Below, in pieces: positions 1 through 8,036 of a stretch of DNA of 40,725 nt. The stretch's first letter is position 1. Each line of letters opens with the position of its first letter. Made by a program: the position numbers and the translations under genes. Location: positions 1 to 40,725 of the forward strand of contig CANMWT010000021.1 of assembly GCA_947501635.1 (NCBI GenBank), in the 5' to 3' direction. The notes under the pieces were generated by a model, which ran no database searches, was not told where the DNA came from, and worked only from the letters and a program-made list of their open reading frames with translations. This DNA comes from an uncultured Roseobacter sp. (GTDB lineage: Bacteria > Pseudomonadota > Alphaproteobacteria > Rhodobacterales > Rhodobacteraceae).

Positions 1-22
1 TTATGTCGTTTGATTCCCATTT

Positions 23-439
23 TTGATCCTCCGTTTCCTAACTATAGGGGCGGACCGATTCAAAGGGGGAGGATCAGACGAGCAAACAAGTGTCGAACTA
101 TCTCCTATTGTGCAAAATGTCGAAGTGACCGCGACCGTCGAGCCGACAAGCCCTGTTGCTGTCGAAGTGATCAACGCAACTGCGTCCGCCGTTGAGACCA
201 GCGCGATACCCGCTGCGCCTCGCGTGACGTCCACGCCAGAAGAACTGGACGATCAAGACGCCGAGTTCATGTATTTTGGGTGGATTGAGAGACATCCCGG
301 AGAGGGCTGGCTGATCAGACGCGTCAACCGCAGTGGTGCGCCCCAACGCCGAAAAGCGTCGGTCGCAAACAACCCCGGTTACGAAGACCTAACCAGCGCG
401 TGGCCCGACCGACAGAGCATGAGCTACGAACCGGGTTAA
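23..439 (+). CDS. hypothetical protein, 138 aa
   Basis: I do not recognise this protein. The frame opens with TTG just after an in-frame stop at 11-13 and runs to a TAA at 437-439. The first half is rich in Thr, Val, Ala and Glu, like a low-complexity linker. The second half (about residues 80-138) is more protein-like, with an acidic patch and then a basic, aromatic segment containing YFGWIERHPGEGWLIRRV. No signal peptide or membrane helix is visible. It may be the 3' part of a decayed gene, because the start codon is weak and no clear ribosome binding site precedes it. It lies in AT-richer accessory DNA upstream of the TIGR04255 cassette. Confidence 0.4.
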   Translation: MILRFLTIGADRFKGGGSDEQTSVELSPIVQNVEVTATVEPTSPVAVEVINATASAVETSAIPAAPRVTSTPEELDDQDAEFMYFGWIERHPGEGWLIRRVNRSGAPQRRKASVANNPGYEDLTSAWPDRQSMSYEPG

Positions 440-794
440 TTGTGCGCTAACAGTTGGCTCACAGCGACGGGATGAATCTTCAGTTGCACTCTTCGATTTG
501 TCCCTGACTGTAGGCTTCGCCTAAGTACGCAATGCGCGGGAAGCGGACTTTGCGGAACTTCACTCACGGCCCAGATTATGCTTCATTTTAGGTTTCTGGA
601 CACGATCCCGCTCAACCCAAAAACGCGTGGCCAAAACGCTTGTTACCCTTCCAAGCTCGTCCTAGGTTACTTTGCAAGCTTTGCTCAGCAAGTTTCAACG
701 AATGGCTCATTTTTTGTTTGTTAACGCATGAACACGAGACTAGCGGACTGGATAAAATGACGATAGACGTACCTTAAAAGGGGCAGAAACCTCG
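440..794. other. intergenic region, no gene seen
   Basis: About 355 bases without a convincing gene on either strand. It is AT-richer than the core genome and must contain the promoter of the downstream three-gene cassette; the last 40 bases hold AAAAGGGG, a possible ribosome binding site about 10 bases before the ATG at 795. No RNA gene or strong hairpin was recognised. Confidence 0.5.
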
Positions 795-1607
795 ATGAGC
801 GGCAGACCAGCAGACCTTCCGAGCTATTCTAATCCACCTTTGGACGAGGTGGTTTTGGGCGTGCAATTCGAGCCCGTTGCAGGATACGGTTCTGTTATGG
901 CTAAGGATGTTTGGTTGCTGTTCGCTGAAGAGTTTCCTCAAATTCAAGAACATCCTCCTCTAACACCTCAGTTCGAGATTTTTGGTAGAGAAGGCTCACG
1001 GTCTGCACAACCGTCCATCAAACTTACAACCCCACCAATGCGTGGACGTCTGTGGTTCGTCTCGAATGATGATAATCATCTGATCCAATTTCAAGATGAT
1101 CGATTTTTGCTCAATTGGCGAAGGCGTCCGAACGGAATTGAGTATCCGCGGTTTGAGGGAACATCATCCGCACTTGCCGAATATTTGCGCCGACTGAATG
1201 ACCTTTTTACGAAGGCCTTGGGCACGGGCTTAACTATCAATCAGGCTGAAGCTACCTACATCAATGTGATACCGGTTGAACAATTCGAGCAAGCAGGAAG
1301 CTTCTTCAATGTTTTGAAACTGGACGACATTGTCACTGAGGGCTTCAATTTCAACTTTACAGAGGTTCTCCGCGACGAAGCTCACAAGCCCTTTGCTCGC
1401 CTGCACCACGAGTTTAGCACGGGTTTCTACAACGATGCTTCCAAGGGTAAAGTTCTCAGACTTGGATTAACGTGTCGTGGGCGGCCCAGCAATACGGGAA
1501 TAGTCGGAGCAATTGATTTTTTAACTACAGCAAGAGAGAACATTGTTAGGCGTTTCAGCCAATTAGCAACTGAGGAAGCGGAACAGTCTTGGGGGAGGGA
1601 AACATGA
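795..1607 (+). CDS. TIGR04255 family protein, 270 aa
   Basis: Matches the TIGR04255 family of sporadically distributed bacterial proteins whose biochemical role is unknown. Visible family hallmarks are the N-terminal segment NPPLDEVVLGVQFEP (about residues 13-27), the central block GRLWFVS...LIQFQDDRFLLNWRR (about 85-112) and ATYINVIPVEQF near residue 155. The C-terminal part is helical and charged, and the length is typical of the family. It is soluble, with no signal peptide or membrane helix. It is the first gene of a tight three-gene cassette: its TGA overlaps the ATG of the next gene (ATGA at 1604-1607), which indicates translational coupling. The patchy distribution of the family and the location next to a tRNA gene fit horizontally acquired DNA, and a defence or stress role is only inference. 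Confidence 0.85.
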   Translation: MSGRPADLPSYSNPPLDEVVLGVQFEPVAGYGSVMAKDVWLLFAEEFPQIQEHPPLTPQFEIFGREGSRSAQPSIKLTTPPMRGRLWFVSNDDNHLIQFQDDRFLLNWRRRPNGIEYPRFEGTSSALAEYLRRLNDLFTKALGTGLTINQAEATYINVIPVEQFEQAGSFFNVLKLDDIVTEGFNFNFTEVLRDEAHKPFARLHHEFSTGFYNDASKGKVLRLGLTCRGRPSNTGIVGAIDFLTTARENIVRRFSQLATEEAEQSWGRET

Positions 1608-2104
1608 ACTTGCCATCGCGCAATGCTGCGGCATTTCAACAAAATAGACATTTCCAAGTCTACGAAGGGGGCAGTTCAAGCAACATTTCTGCTTTTGGTC
1701 GGTTAGAAGTTCCTTACAATAAGTCGGATTGGGTTAGAGAACTCTCCTCGCGATTTGAGGAGGTTATGCAGTTAGAGTTAGGCTGGGATGGGTATCAAGG
1801 TGTTCCAGTCTCATTCGCAAACGCATCTTTTGCGGCTAATCTGTTGGAAGCCCTGTTTAACAACGAACTTCCTCCGCCTTCTTTGGTTCCGGGATCTGAT
1901 GGAACCCTTCAACTGGAGTGGCATATAAACGGATACGACTTAGAAATTGATATCCTCGGTACAAGCAATGTAGCCGTATCGCGATATAGCTATGCAACTG
2001 ATACAGTAGAAGAGATAGATTTACAGGATGATTTCTCTGTGCTTGAGGACTGGATAGACGAACTAGCCCAAGGTCATCAATCGCCCGAACTTGCCATGGC
2101 GTGA
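1604..2104 (+). CDS. hypothetical protein with LGWDGY motif, 166 aa
   Basis: Second gene of the cassette. I chose the ATG at 1604 because GGGGGAGGGA sits just upstream and the ATG overlaps the stop of the TIGR04255 gene. The protein has a basic N-terminus, then a central block LELGWDGYQGVPVSFANASF (about residues 54-73). Farther on come PPPSLVPGSDGTLQLEW and an acidic C-terminus. From memory, small proteins with a W-DGY...PVS...A core followed by a P-x-x-x-x-DG-x-x-x-x-EW segment recur in many bacteria as uncharacterised ORFs beside another small protein; I could not check this. No catalytic motif, signal peptide or membrane helix is visible. Confidence 0.75.
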   Translation: MNLPSRNAAAFQQNRHFQVYEGGSSSNISAFGRLEVPYNKSDWVRELSSRFEEVMQLELGWDGYQGVPVSFANASFAANLLEALFNNELPPPSLVPGSDGTLQLEWHINGYDLEIDILGTSNVAVSRYSYATDTVEEIDLQDDFSVLEDWIDELAQGHQSPELAMA

Positions 2105-2111
2105 CTAAACA

Positions 2112-2549
2112 TTGTCGGTAGAACCATATGATGAAAAAGACATCGCTGCCAACGACAAAATAATTCGTCGCGTCAGTCCAAGGCAACACGTTGTCCCAGA
2201 CCACAATAACGGTGGCGAAAGACTATCGTCTAAGCTTTTCTCGCCGTCTTCTGGACCAAACGGTGGAATGTCAGTTGATGTTTTAAAACTTATTGAACTG
2301 TCCGGAACCGACCCGAAACAGTTTGTCACCAATCCGGAATACACAGGGTCAGTGATATTTTCAGCAAGTGCCGCACGAGATTGTGGGTTGTGGATTGGTT
2401 ACGAACCGATCGAGCAAAACCCTTTCCATGCAGAAGTTTGGCGTCCACCGCCCCCGTGCGGCAAATTTTCTAATGGTCAAAAGAGAGCATTAATGTGTTC
2501 GGCAAGCTGGTTTGTTGAGATTGACGGTGTATCAATACCCAACAAGTGA
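2112..2549 (+). CDS. hypothetical protein, RRVxP...SS...MSVD type, 145 aa
   Basis: Third gene of the cassette, starting 7 bases after the previous stop with a TTG codon (MSVEPYDEKDIA). The start is not certain because no strong ribosome binding site is seen; coupling to the preceding gene is likely. Visible features are IIRRVSPRQHVVPD (about residues 17-30), then ERLSSKLFSPSS and GGMSVDVLKLIE (about 52-63), and a C-terminal Pro-rich turn (WRPPPPCGKF). The R-R-V-x-P, S-S and M-S-V spacing resembles a family of small proteins that I recall being paired with the W-DGY type encoded just upstream. Function is unknown. A strand switch or terminator after the stop was not found. Confidence 0.6.
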   Translation: MSVEPYDEKDIAANDKIIRRVSPRQHVVPDHNNGGERLSSKLFSPSSGPNGGMSVDVLKLIELSGTDPKQFVTNPEYTGSVIFSASAARDCGLWIGYEPIEQNPFHAEVWRPPPPCGKFSNGQKRALMCSASWFVEIDGVSIPNK

Positions 2550-3045
2550 CCTTTTGCGGCAGTTTATTTAATAATTTTTCGGGGTTTTGCGGTCTCCGCA
2601 CCAGCCTATAACCCATGGAAAGTTACTACAATGAGGTCCGGGCCTCCTAAGCGTTGCAGCCTTCGGTCACCATTGTAGCGAAGTTTTGTTTCCCACCGAC
2701 CTACAGGAGTTCTCTGTCCGCTTTAGGCTTCCTGCCGTCACTCAACCGGATATGACGAACAGCAAAAAAGCCCTCAGAACAGACCTTGGCGCAAGGAGCA
2801 GCAGCAGTCGAGAAGCTTTGCGGATCGTGCCAATCGTTCACTTGGCAGGAAGCGAACTCGAACAAAATACTATTGTCAACCAAATCCAATTTTTCTTGAA
2901 GCAAAGGCTCGGCGCCCTGCCAAGTCGTTTGAGTGTAGATTTTTTTGGCTTGGGACCAAGACCGCACATCCATGGGGTCCAATAAGGGGTCCAATAAGAC
3001 GATTCGAAATTACCGTAACTCATTGAAAAAATGCATAAAATATGG
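2550..3045. other. intergenic region between cassette and tRNA-Ser
   Basis: Roughly 500 bases without a gene I can support. Two open frames of about 97-99 codons overlap here on opposite strands (2686-2985 plus, 2701-2994 minus); neither has a good start signal or a recognisable motif, and both could be remnants. A perfect 12-base tandem duplication lies at 2974-2997. The position next to the 3' end of a tRNA gene is where an integrated island would end. Confidence 0.45.
2974..2997. repeat. 12-bp perfect tandem duplication
   Basis: The unit GGGGTCCAATAA occurs twice head to tail at 2974-2985 and 2986-2997, about 50 bases from the 3' end of the tRNA-Ser gene. The copies are identical. It may be a recombination footprint or an integrase arm site; no function can be shown from sequence. 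Confidence 0.8.
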
Positions 3046-3135
3046 TGGCGGAGGAGGTGGGATTCGAACCCACGGTACGCTTTCACGCACGCCGGTTTTC
3101 AAGACCGGTGCATTCGACCACTCTGCCACTCCTCC
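3046..3135 (-). tRNA. tRNA-Ser (anticodon TGA)
   Basis: The minus strand folds as a class II tRNA of 90 nt. The acceptor arms are GGAGGAG at the 5' end (3129-3135) and CTCCTCC at the 3' end (3050-3056), followed by the discriminator G and an encoded CCA (3046-3048). The anticodon loop CTTGAAA between CCGGT-type arms gives anticodon TGA. The T arm reads GTGGGTTCGAATCCCAC, and a long variable arm (CGTGCGTGAAAGCGTACC) is typical of serine tRNA. The 3' end faces the accessory region at 1-3045, so the gene is a likely integration target. Confidence 0.97.
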
Positions 3136-3332
3136 GGTGCTCCTTCCCTAGAGGGTGAAAAATGATTCTTAAACCTCAAAGTGCTGCGTCCCGCACGATG
3201 GGGAATATTGCCGATCAGACGCCTTGCACCTTTCCACAGGCGCATTCGCAAGCTACACTGCACGCAAGACCTCAGTTAATTGGGGCGAAGAGGTGTGCCG
3301 CGCAGGCGGCAAACAGGCTAGGACGACGCAAA

Positions 3333-4271
3333 ATGAGCATCGACGCATATCTACCGGCATTCTCTGTGACCAACGGCAAACGCGTTTGCACCTGCATCGC
3401 AACGGCACTTTTGCTCGCGGGATGCGATGAAAACGGTGAATTCAACATGGGCGAGGCATTCGCCGCCAAACCAGAGGCGGAAGCCGCTGAAAGCGGCAGC
3501 AGCGGAGAATTCATCGAAAAAGAAGTTGAAGCACCCGAGGTTTTCTCGGCCGATGAAACCGGGCTATGGGACGGGCGCCCCTCGCTTGGCGGCATTTGGG
3601 TCGCCCACCCGGATGTAAAAGAGCCTGAACGCGTCATGATACGCAACACCACCAACGGCAAATTCGTGGTTGGCGCGTTGTTCCGGCGCGAACGCAGCAA
3701 CCCGGGGCCAAGACTGCAACTGTCGTCTGACGCAGCGGCGGAACTGGATATTCTTGCGGGCTCTCCCACAGAGCTGAGCGTCGTGGCGTTGCGCAAAGAA
3801 CGGATCGAAGTTGCACCACCCGAGCCGGAAGAGCCTGACGCACCCGAAGTGGCAGCACCTGCCGAGATCGAAGAGACCGAGCTGGACCCGATTGCTGCAG
3901 CCAGTGCCGCGATCGACGCAGCAGAGCCGACGCCCGCACCTGCCGCGGCTGCGGCACCAGCGGCCACTGCAGCGGCCGAACCGATTGTACAGTCTTCGCT
4001 GCCCGAAACGACCGCTACGCCCGCTTCAACCGCCGCCGTTGAAAAACCGTTTATCCAGGTGGGCATCTACAGTGTTGAAAAGAATGCAGATGCTGTCGCG
4101 GACCAGATGCGCAGTGCGGGTATGGTGCCCACGGTTAAAACAGGCGACAACAATGGCTCGCCGTTCTGGCGCGTTGTCGTGGGGCCCGCTAATTCCGTTT
4201 CGGATCAGGAAGCCTTGCTGAAAAAGATCAAGGACGAAGGTTACTCCGACGCCTATTTCGTGACCAACTGA
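3333..4271 (+). CDS. SPOR-domain lipoprotein, 312 aa
   Basis: Envelope protein predicted to bind denuded septal peptidoglycan through a C-terminal SPOR domain. I chose the ATG at 3333 because AGGA lies 9 bases upstream and the N-terminus then reads as a lipoprotein signal with lipobox LAGC, Cys31 being the lipidated residue. An open frame extends to 3162, but that extension looks non-coding. Residues 35-110 form a small folded region, about 125-225 is an Ala/Pro/Glu-rich linker, and about 233-312 is the SPOR domain (FIQVGIYSVEKNADAVADQM ... FWRVVVGPA). It is followed after 20 bases by a D-Ala-D-Ala carboxypeptidase gene, the usual arrangement in Rhodobacteraceae, so both probably act in cell-wall remodelling at division. 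Confidence 0.88.
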   Translation: MSIDAYLPAFSVTNGKRVCTCIATALLLAGCDENGEFNMGEAFAAKPEAEAAESGSSGEFIEKEVEAPEVFSADETGLWDGRPSLGGIWVAHPDVKEPERVMIRNTTNGKFVVGALFRRERSNPGPRLQLSSDAAAELDILAGSPTELSVVALRKERIEVAPPEPEEPDAPEVAAPAEIEETELDPIAAASAAIDAAEPTPAPAAAAAPAATAAAEPIVQSSLPETTATPASTAAVEKPFIQVGIYSVEKNADAVADQMRSAGMVPTVKTGDNNGSPFWRVVVGPANSVSDQEALLKKIKDEGYSDAYFVTN

Positions 4272-4291
4272 GCCCAAGAGGAGGTATTGTC

Positions 4292-5461
4292 GTGATCCGT
4301 GTTATTGCTGTATGTATCGCCTTGATCGGCGCGGCCCTGCCCGCCTCAGCCTTTGAGACGAAGGCAACCGCTGCTTTCGTTATGGACCAGACAACCGGCA
4401 CGGTACTGCTGACCAAGAATGCCGACCAACCCTTGCCGCCGGCCTCGATGTCCAAGCTGATGACGCTTTACATGGCCTTTGAGGCCGTCAGACGCGGAAA
4501 GTCGGAAGGCGGTCTGGACCTGAATGAAGAACTGCCAGTGTCGGAACATGCGCAGTCCTACGGCGGCTCCAGTATGTTTTTGCGCTCGGGTGAAACGGTC
4601 CGCGTTGAAGACCTGCTTCGCGGTATCATCGTTCTGTCGGGCAACGATGCCTGTGTGGTGATTGCAGAGGCTCTCTCCCCCGATGGGACGGAATATGGCT
4701 TTGCCCGGCTGATGACGGAGCGCGCGCAACAACTGGGCATGACCAATTCCACCTTTATCAATGCCAGCGGCTGGCCGCAGACAGGCCATGTGATGTCCAT
4801 GCGCGATCTGGCACTGCTGGCCAACCGGCTCATCACCGACTTCCCCGAGTTCTATCCGCTGTTTGCCGAAACCGAATTCGCCTTTGACAACCGCGTGCCC
4901 AGCAACCGCCTGAACCGCAACCCGGTGCTGACGATGGGGATCGGTGCTGACGGGCTGAAAACTGGCCACACGCAAGAGGCGGGTTATGGTCTTGTCGGTT
5001 CTGCCAAACAAGGCGACCGCCGCGTGATCTTTGTCATAACAGGGCTCGATACCGCCGCGGAAAGGGCGCAGGAAAGTCAGGCGATCGTGAACTGGGCGTT
5101 CCGCCAGTTTGCCATGCGCGAGGTGGGCAAGGCCGGCGATCAGTTTGCGCAGGCTGACGTCTGGATGGGGGCGGAACCCACCGTGGGTCTTGTCGCCGCA
5201 GAAGATCTGACTGTACTTCTGCCCGCACTCGCGACCCGCGATATCAACGCAGAGGTGGTTTTCACTGGTCCCGTGCAAGCGCCAATTACAAAGGGCGACC
5301 CGCTCGCCGAACTGGTCTTTACCCCCGATGGTCTGCCCGAAAAGCGCCTGACACTGGTTGCTGACAGAAATGTGGCCGCGGGCGGTTTTGTCAGCCGGCT
5401 GATGACAGCAGCCCAGGTGTTGCTGGCGCGCGTTATTGCCGGACCCGAAGGACAATCGTGA
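4292..5461 (+). CDS. D-alanyl-D-alanine carboxypeptidase (PBP5/6-like), 389 aa
   Basis: Penicillin-binding carboxypeptidase that trims the terminal D-Ala of peptidoglycan pentapeptides in the periplasm. The three active-site motifs of the S11 family are present: SMSK (Ser52, Lys55), SGN (116-118) and KTG (223-225). A signal peptide with cleavage after ASA (residue 20) precedes the catalytic domain. The C-terminal beta domain covers about residues 270-370, with a short hydrophobic/amphipathic end that could hold the protein at the membrane. The start is a GTG at 4292, preceded by AGAGGAGG. The stop overlaps the GTG of tmk (GTGA), so the two are co-translated. Confidence 0.95.
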   Translation: MIRVIAVCIALIGAALPASAFETKATAAFVMDQTTGTVLLTKNADQPLPPASMSKLMTLYMAFEAVRRGKSEGGLDLNEELPVSEHAQSYGGSSMFLRSGETVRVEDLLRGIIVLSGNDACVVIAEALSPDGTEYGFARLMTERAQQLGMTNSTFINASGWPQTGHVMSMRDLALLANRLITDFPEFYPLFAETEFAFDNRVPSNRLNRNPVLTMGIGADGLKTGHTQEAGYGLVGSAKQGDRRVIFVITGLDTAAERAQESQAIVNWAFRQFAMREVGKAGDQFAQADVWMGAEPTVGLVAAEDLTVLLPALATRDINAEVVFTGPVQAPITKGDPLAELVFTPDGLPEKRLTLVADRNVAAGGFVSRLMTAAQVLLARVIAGPEGQS

Positions 5462-6096
5462 CCGCACAAGACCTCAAGACCGGCGTTTTCATCAGCTTTG
5501 AAGGCATCGACGGCTCTGGCAAATCAACCCAATCCAAAAGGCTCGCGGCACAGCTGCGTACAAAAGGGTATGACGTGGTTGAAACACGCGAACCCGGCGG
5601 ATCGCCCGGTGCCGAAGAGATACGCGCATTGGTGTTGCAGGGCGACCCCGACCGCTGGTCTGCCGAGACGGAGATACTGCTCTTTACCGCCGCGCGGCGC
5701 GACCATATGGAGCGGCTCATCACACCAGCATTGCAGGCCGGCAAGATCGTCATCTGTGACCGCTTTGCAGATAGCACACGTATGTATCAGGGTCTGTCAC
5801 GCGGTGATTTGCGCAGCGTCGTGGATACGCTGCACGAACTGATGATCGGTCGGGAGCCCGACCTGACCATTCTGATCGACATGGACCCGGCGACTGGGTT
5901 GCAACGCGCCCTGGCGCGCCAGACGGCAGATGAAAGGTTCGAAGCTTTTGGCGAAGAGTTGCAGTCGAAAATGCGTGCGGGGTTTCTGGCTCTGGCGCAG
6001 GAGTATCCGGAACGCTTTTGCACGATTGACGGCGCGCAATCCCCCGATAAGGTCGCGGCAGACATTGAAAACGCGGTCGCTGAGGCGCTCAGGTGA
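5458..6096 (+). CDS. tmk: thymidylate kinase
   Basis: Phosphorylates dTMP to dTDP in the cytoplasm for DNA synthesis. The P-loop FEGIDGSGKST is at about residues 14-24, the DR-type motif ICDRFADSTRMYQG is near residue 100, and the LID region RQTADERFE follows near residue 156. The length of 212 aa is normal. The start is GTG, overlapping the carboxypeptidase stop, and the stop TGA overlaps the GTG of holB. The gene sits in a housekeeping operon; pairing with holB is common in bacteria. Confidence 0.97.
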   Translation: MTAQDLKTGVFISFEGIDGSGKSTQSKRLAAQLRTKGYDVVETREPGGSPGAEEIRALVLQGDPDRWSAETEILLFTAARRDHMERLITPALQAGKIVICDRFADSTRMYQGLSRGDLRSVVDTLHELMIGREPDLTILIDMDPATGLQRALARQTADERFEAFGEELQSKMRAGFLALAQEYPERFCTIDGAQSPDKVAADIENAVAEALR

Positions 6097-7199
6097 CAAC
6101 CCCCGACCAGATCGACGGCGCGCCACATCCACGCGAAACGGCGCAGCTTTTCGGGCAATCGGCTGCGGAAAAAACCTTTCTGGAAGCCTATGCCACGGGG
6201 CGAGTACACCACGCATGGTTGCTGACGGGCCCGCGCGGCATTGGAAAGGCCACGCTGGCATGGTCTATCGCACGGTTTCTTCTTGCCACGCCGCCCGTTG
6301 AAGATGATGGCTTGTTCGGCGCCCCGCCGCCGCCAGAAACCCTCGCTATTGACCCTGAACATCCCGTTGCACGGCGTATCGCTGCGGGCGCAGAGCCCGG
6401 CCTCAAGGCGATCACGCGGTCAGAAAACGAAAAAACCGGACGCCTGCGCGACGTCATCTCGGTTGAGGATATCCGCGCACTTGCCGGGTTTTTCCAGCTT
6501 TCGGCAGCCGACGGTGGGCGACGCGTTGTGATTGTGGACGCCGCGGATGAAATGAACCCGCAAGCGGCCAATGCGCTGCTCAAAATGCTGGAAGAGCCGC
6601 CAGACCGTGCGACATTGCTGCTTGTCAGCCATCAACCCTCGGGGCTGTTGCCGACCATACGATCACGCTGCCGGGTTCTGCGACTATCCACGCTCGGGCC
6701 ACAGGATATGTCGCGCGCGCTAAAGCAGGCCGGCGCGGAGCCCGGCTCCGAAACAGCCGCCCTGTCCGAGCTTTCGGGAGGTTCGGTTGGTGCAGCCTTG
6801 CGCTTGTCCTTGCTGGGGGGCCTCGATACCTATGCGGAGCTTGTCCGGCTGGTTTCAGCCCTGCCCCAGTTCGACCGCGCCCGTGCTGTGAAACTCGCCG
6901 AAGCCGCTGCTGCCCGAGGTGCCGAGGACAAACGCATATTGCTGTTCGAGCTGCTGGATCTGCTGATGGCGCGGCTTGCACGGACCGGAGCCGCCGGCCA
7001 TGCACCGCAGATCGAAGCCGCACCACATGAAACCGAAACCCTCCTGCGACTTGCTCCAACGCCGGCTGCAGGGCGTGCATGGGCGCAAAGCGCGCAGGAG
7101 ACAGCCGCACGCGCGCGCCACGGGCTTGCGGTCAACCTTGACCCTGCGGCTCTGGTCCTAGATACCCTCATCAAGATCAGTCAGACCCGCACGGGCTGA
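6093..7199 (+). CDS. holB: DNA polymerase III subunit delta'
   Basis: Clamp-loader subunit that helps place the sliding clamp on primed DNA. It has the AAA+ fold with GPRGIGKAT (residues 46-54) in the Walker A position, VVIVDAADEMNPQAANALLK in the Walker B/sensor region, and LEEPP followed by SRCRVLRL (SRC motif). The length is 368 aa. The start is GTG, overlapping the tmk stop by 4 bases. The 21-base gap to tatD suggests that the operon continues. Confidence 0.95.
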   Translation: MTTPDQIDGAPHPRETAQLFGQSAAEKTFLEAYATGRVHHAWLLTGPRGIGKATLAWSIARFLLATPPVEDDGLFGAPPPPETLAIDPEHPVARRIAAGAEPGLKAITRSENEKTGRLRDVISVEDIRALAGFFQLSAADGGRRVVIVDAADEMNPQAANALLKMLEEPPDRATLLLVSHQPSGLLPTIRSRCRVLRLSTLGPQDMSRALKQAGAEPGSETAALSELSGGSVGAALRLSLLGGLDTYAELVRLVSALPQFDRARAVKLAEAAAARGAEDKRILLFELLDLLMARLARTGAAGHAPQIEAAPHETETLLRLAPTPAAGRAWAQSAQETAARARHGLAVNLDPAALVLDTLIKISQTRTG

Positions 7200-7220
7200 A
7201 GCCATTACCGGCAGGCAGGC

Positions 7221-8036
7221 ATGAGCACAGAACCACGCATCACAGACAGCCACTGTCATCTTGATTTCCCCGACTTTGAGGGCCGGATGGAAGAGGTGAT
7301 TGCATCTGCCGCTGCCGCTGGCGTGCACCGTATGGTGACCATCTGCACAAAGCTGCGCAATGAACCGCAGGTACGCGCCATCGCAGAAGCACATGCGCCG
7401 GTTTTCTATGCCGCAGGCACCCATCCGATGAGCGCGGCAAGTGAACCACTTGTCGCTGTCGAAGACTTGATCGCGCTGGCGCGCCACCCAAAGTTTGTCG
7501 GCATCGGTGAAACCGGGCTTGACTACCACTACACCGGCGACAGCGCCGAGGTGCAGCAGCAGTCGTTGCGCACGCATATTGACGCGGCCCGCGAAACCGG
7601 CCTGCCGCTCATTATTCATGCCCGGGATGCTGACGAAGATATGGCAAGAATTCTGGCACAAGAGCATGCACAAGGTGCATATAGCTGTGTGATGCACTGC
7701 TTTTCCTCTGGCGCGGCACTGGCTCGCACGGCGGTCGATCTGGGCTTTTACCTGTCCATGTCGGGGATCACGGCCTTTCCCAAAAGTCAGGAACTGCGCG
7801 ACATCTTTGCAGCCAGCCCCCTAGACCGCATTCTCGTTGAAACCGATGCCCCCTACCTTGCACCGCCCCCACATCGCGGCAAACGCAACGAACCGGCTTT
7901 CACCGCCTTTACCGCGCGGCGCGCGGCCGAGACTTTCGGAATGGACTATGCCGAATTTGCCGCACAAACAGAGGCAAACTTTGACCGGCTCTTTGAGAAA
8001 GCCGCCGCGTGGCAGGAAACTGGGCCTGATGTCTGA
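7221..8036 (+). CDS. TatD family metal-dependent hydrolase (DNase)
   Basis: TIM-barrel metalloenzyme of the TatD/YcfH family, likely a 3'-5' exonuclease or DNA repair nuclease in the cytoplasm. Metal-binding motifs are visible: DSHCHLD near residue 10, GETGLDYHY near residue 95, IIHARDAD near residue 131, MHCFSSG near residue 157 and ETDAPYLAPPPHRGKRNEP near residue 208. The length of 271 aa is typical. It overlaps the next gene by 8 bases. The tmk-holB-tatD-MBL order is widely seen in alphaproteobacteria. Confidence 0.94.
   Translation: MSTEPRITDSHCHLDFPDFEGRMEEVIASAAAAGVHRMVTICTKLRNEPQVRAIAEAHAPVFYAAGTHPMSAASEPLVAVEDLIALARHPKFVGIGETGLDYHYTGDSAEVQQQSLRTHIDAARETGLPLIIHARDADEDMARILAQEHAQGAYSCVMHCFSSGAALARTAVDLGFYLSMSGITAFPKSQELRDIFAASPLDRILVETDAPYLAPPPHRGKRNEPAFTAFTARRAAETFGMDYAEFAAQTEANFDRLFEKAAAWQETGPDV

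Noticed and set aside
3272-4066. Minus-strand frame opposite the SPOR lipoprotein
   Set aside because: Its Ala/Ser/Gly runs are the mirror of the Ala/Pro/Glu linker; there is no independent coding evidence.
4346-5467. 373-codon minus-strand frame opposite the carboxypeptidase
   Set aside because: It mirrors a clear PBP gene with all catalytic motifs; the antisense product is His/Arg/Gln-rich and unlike a real protein.
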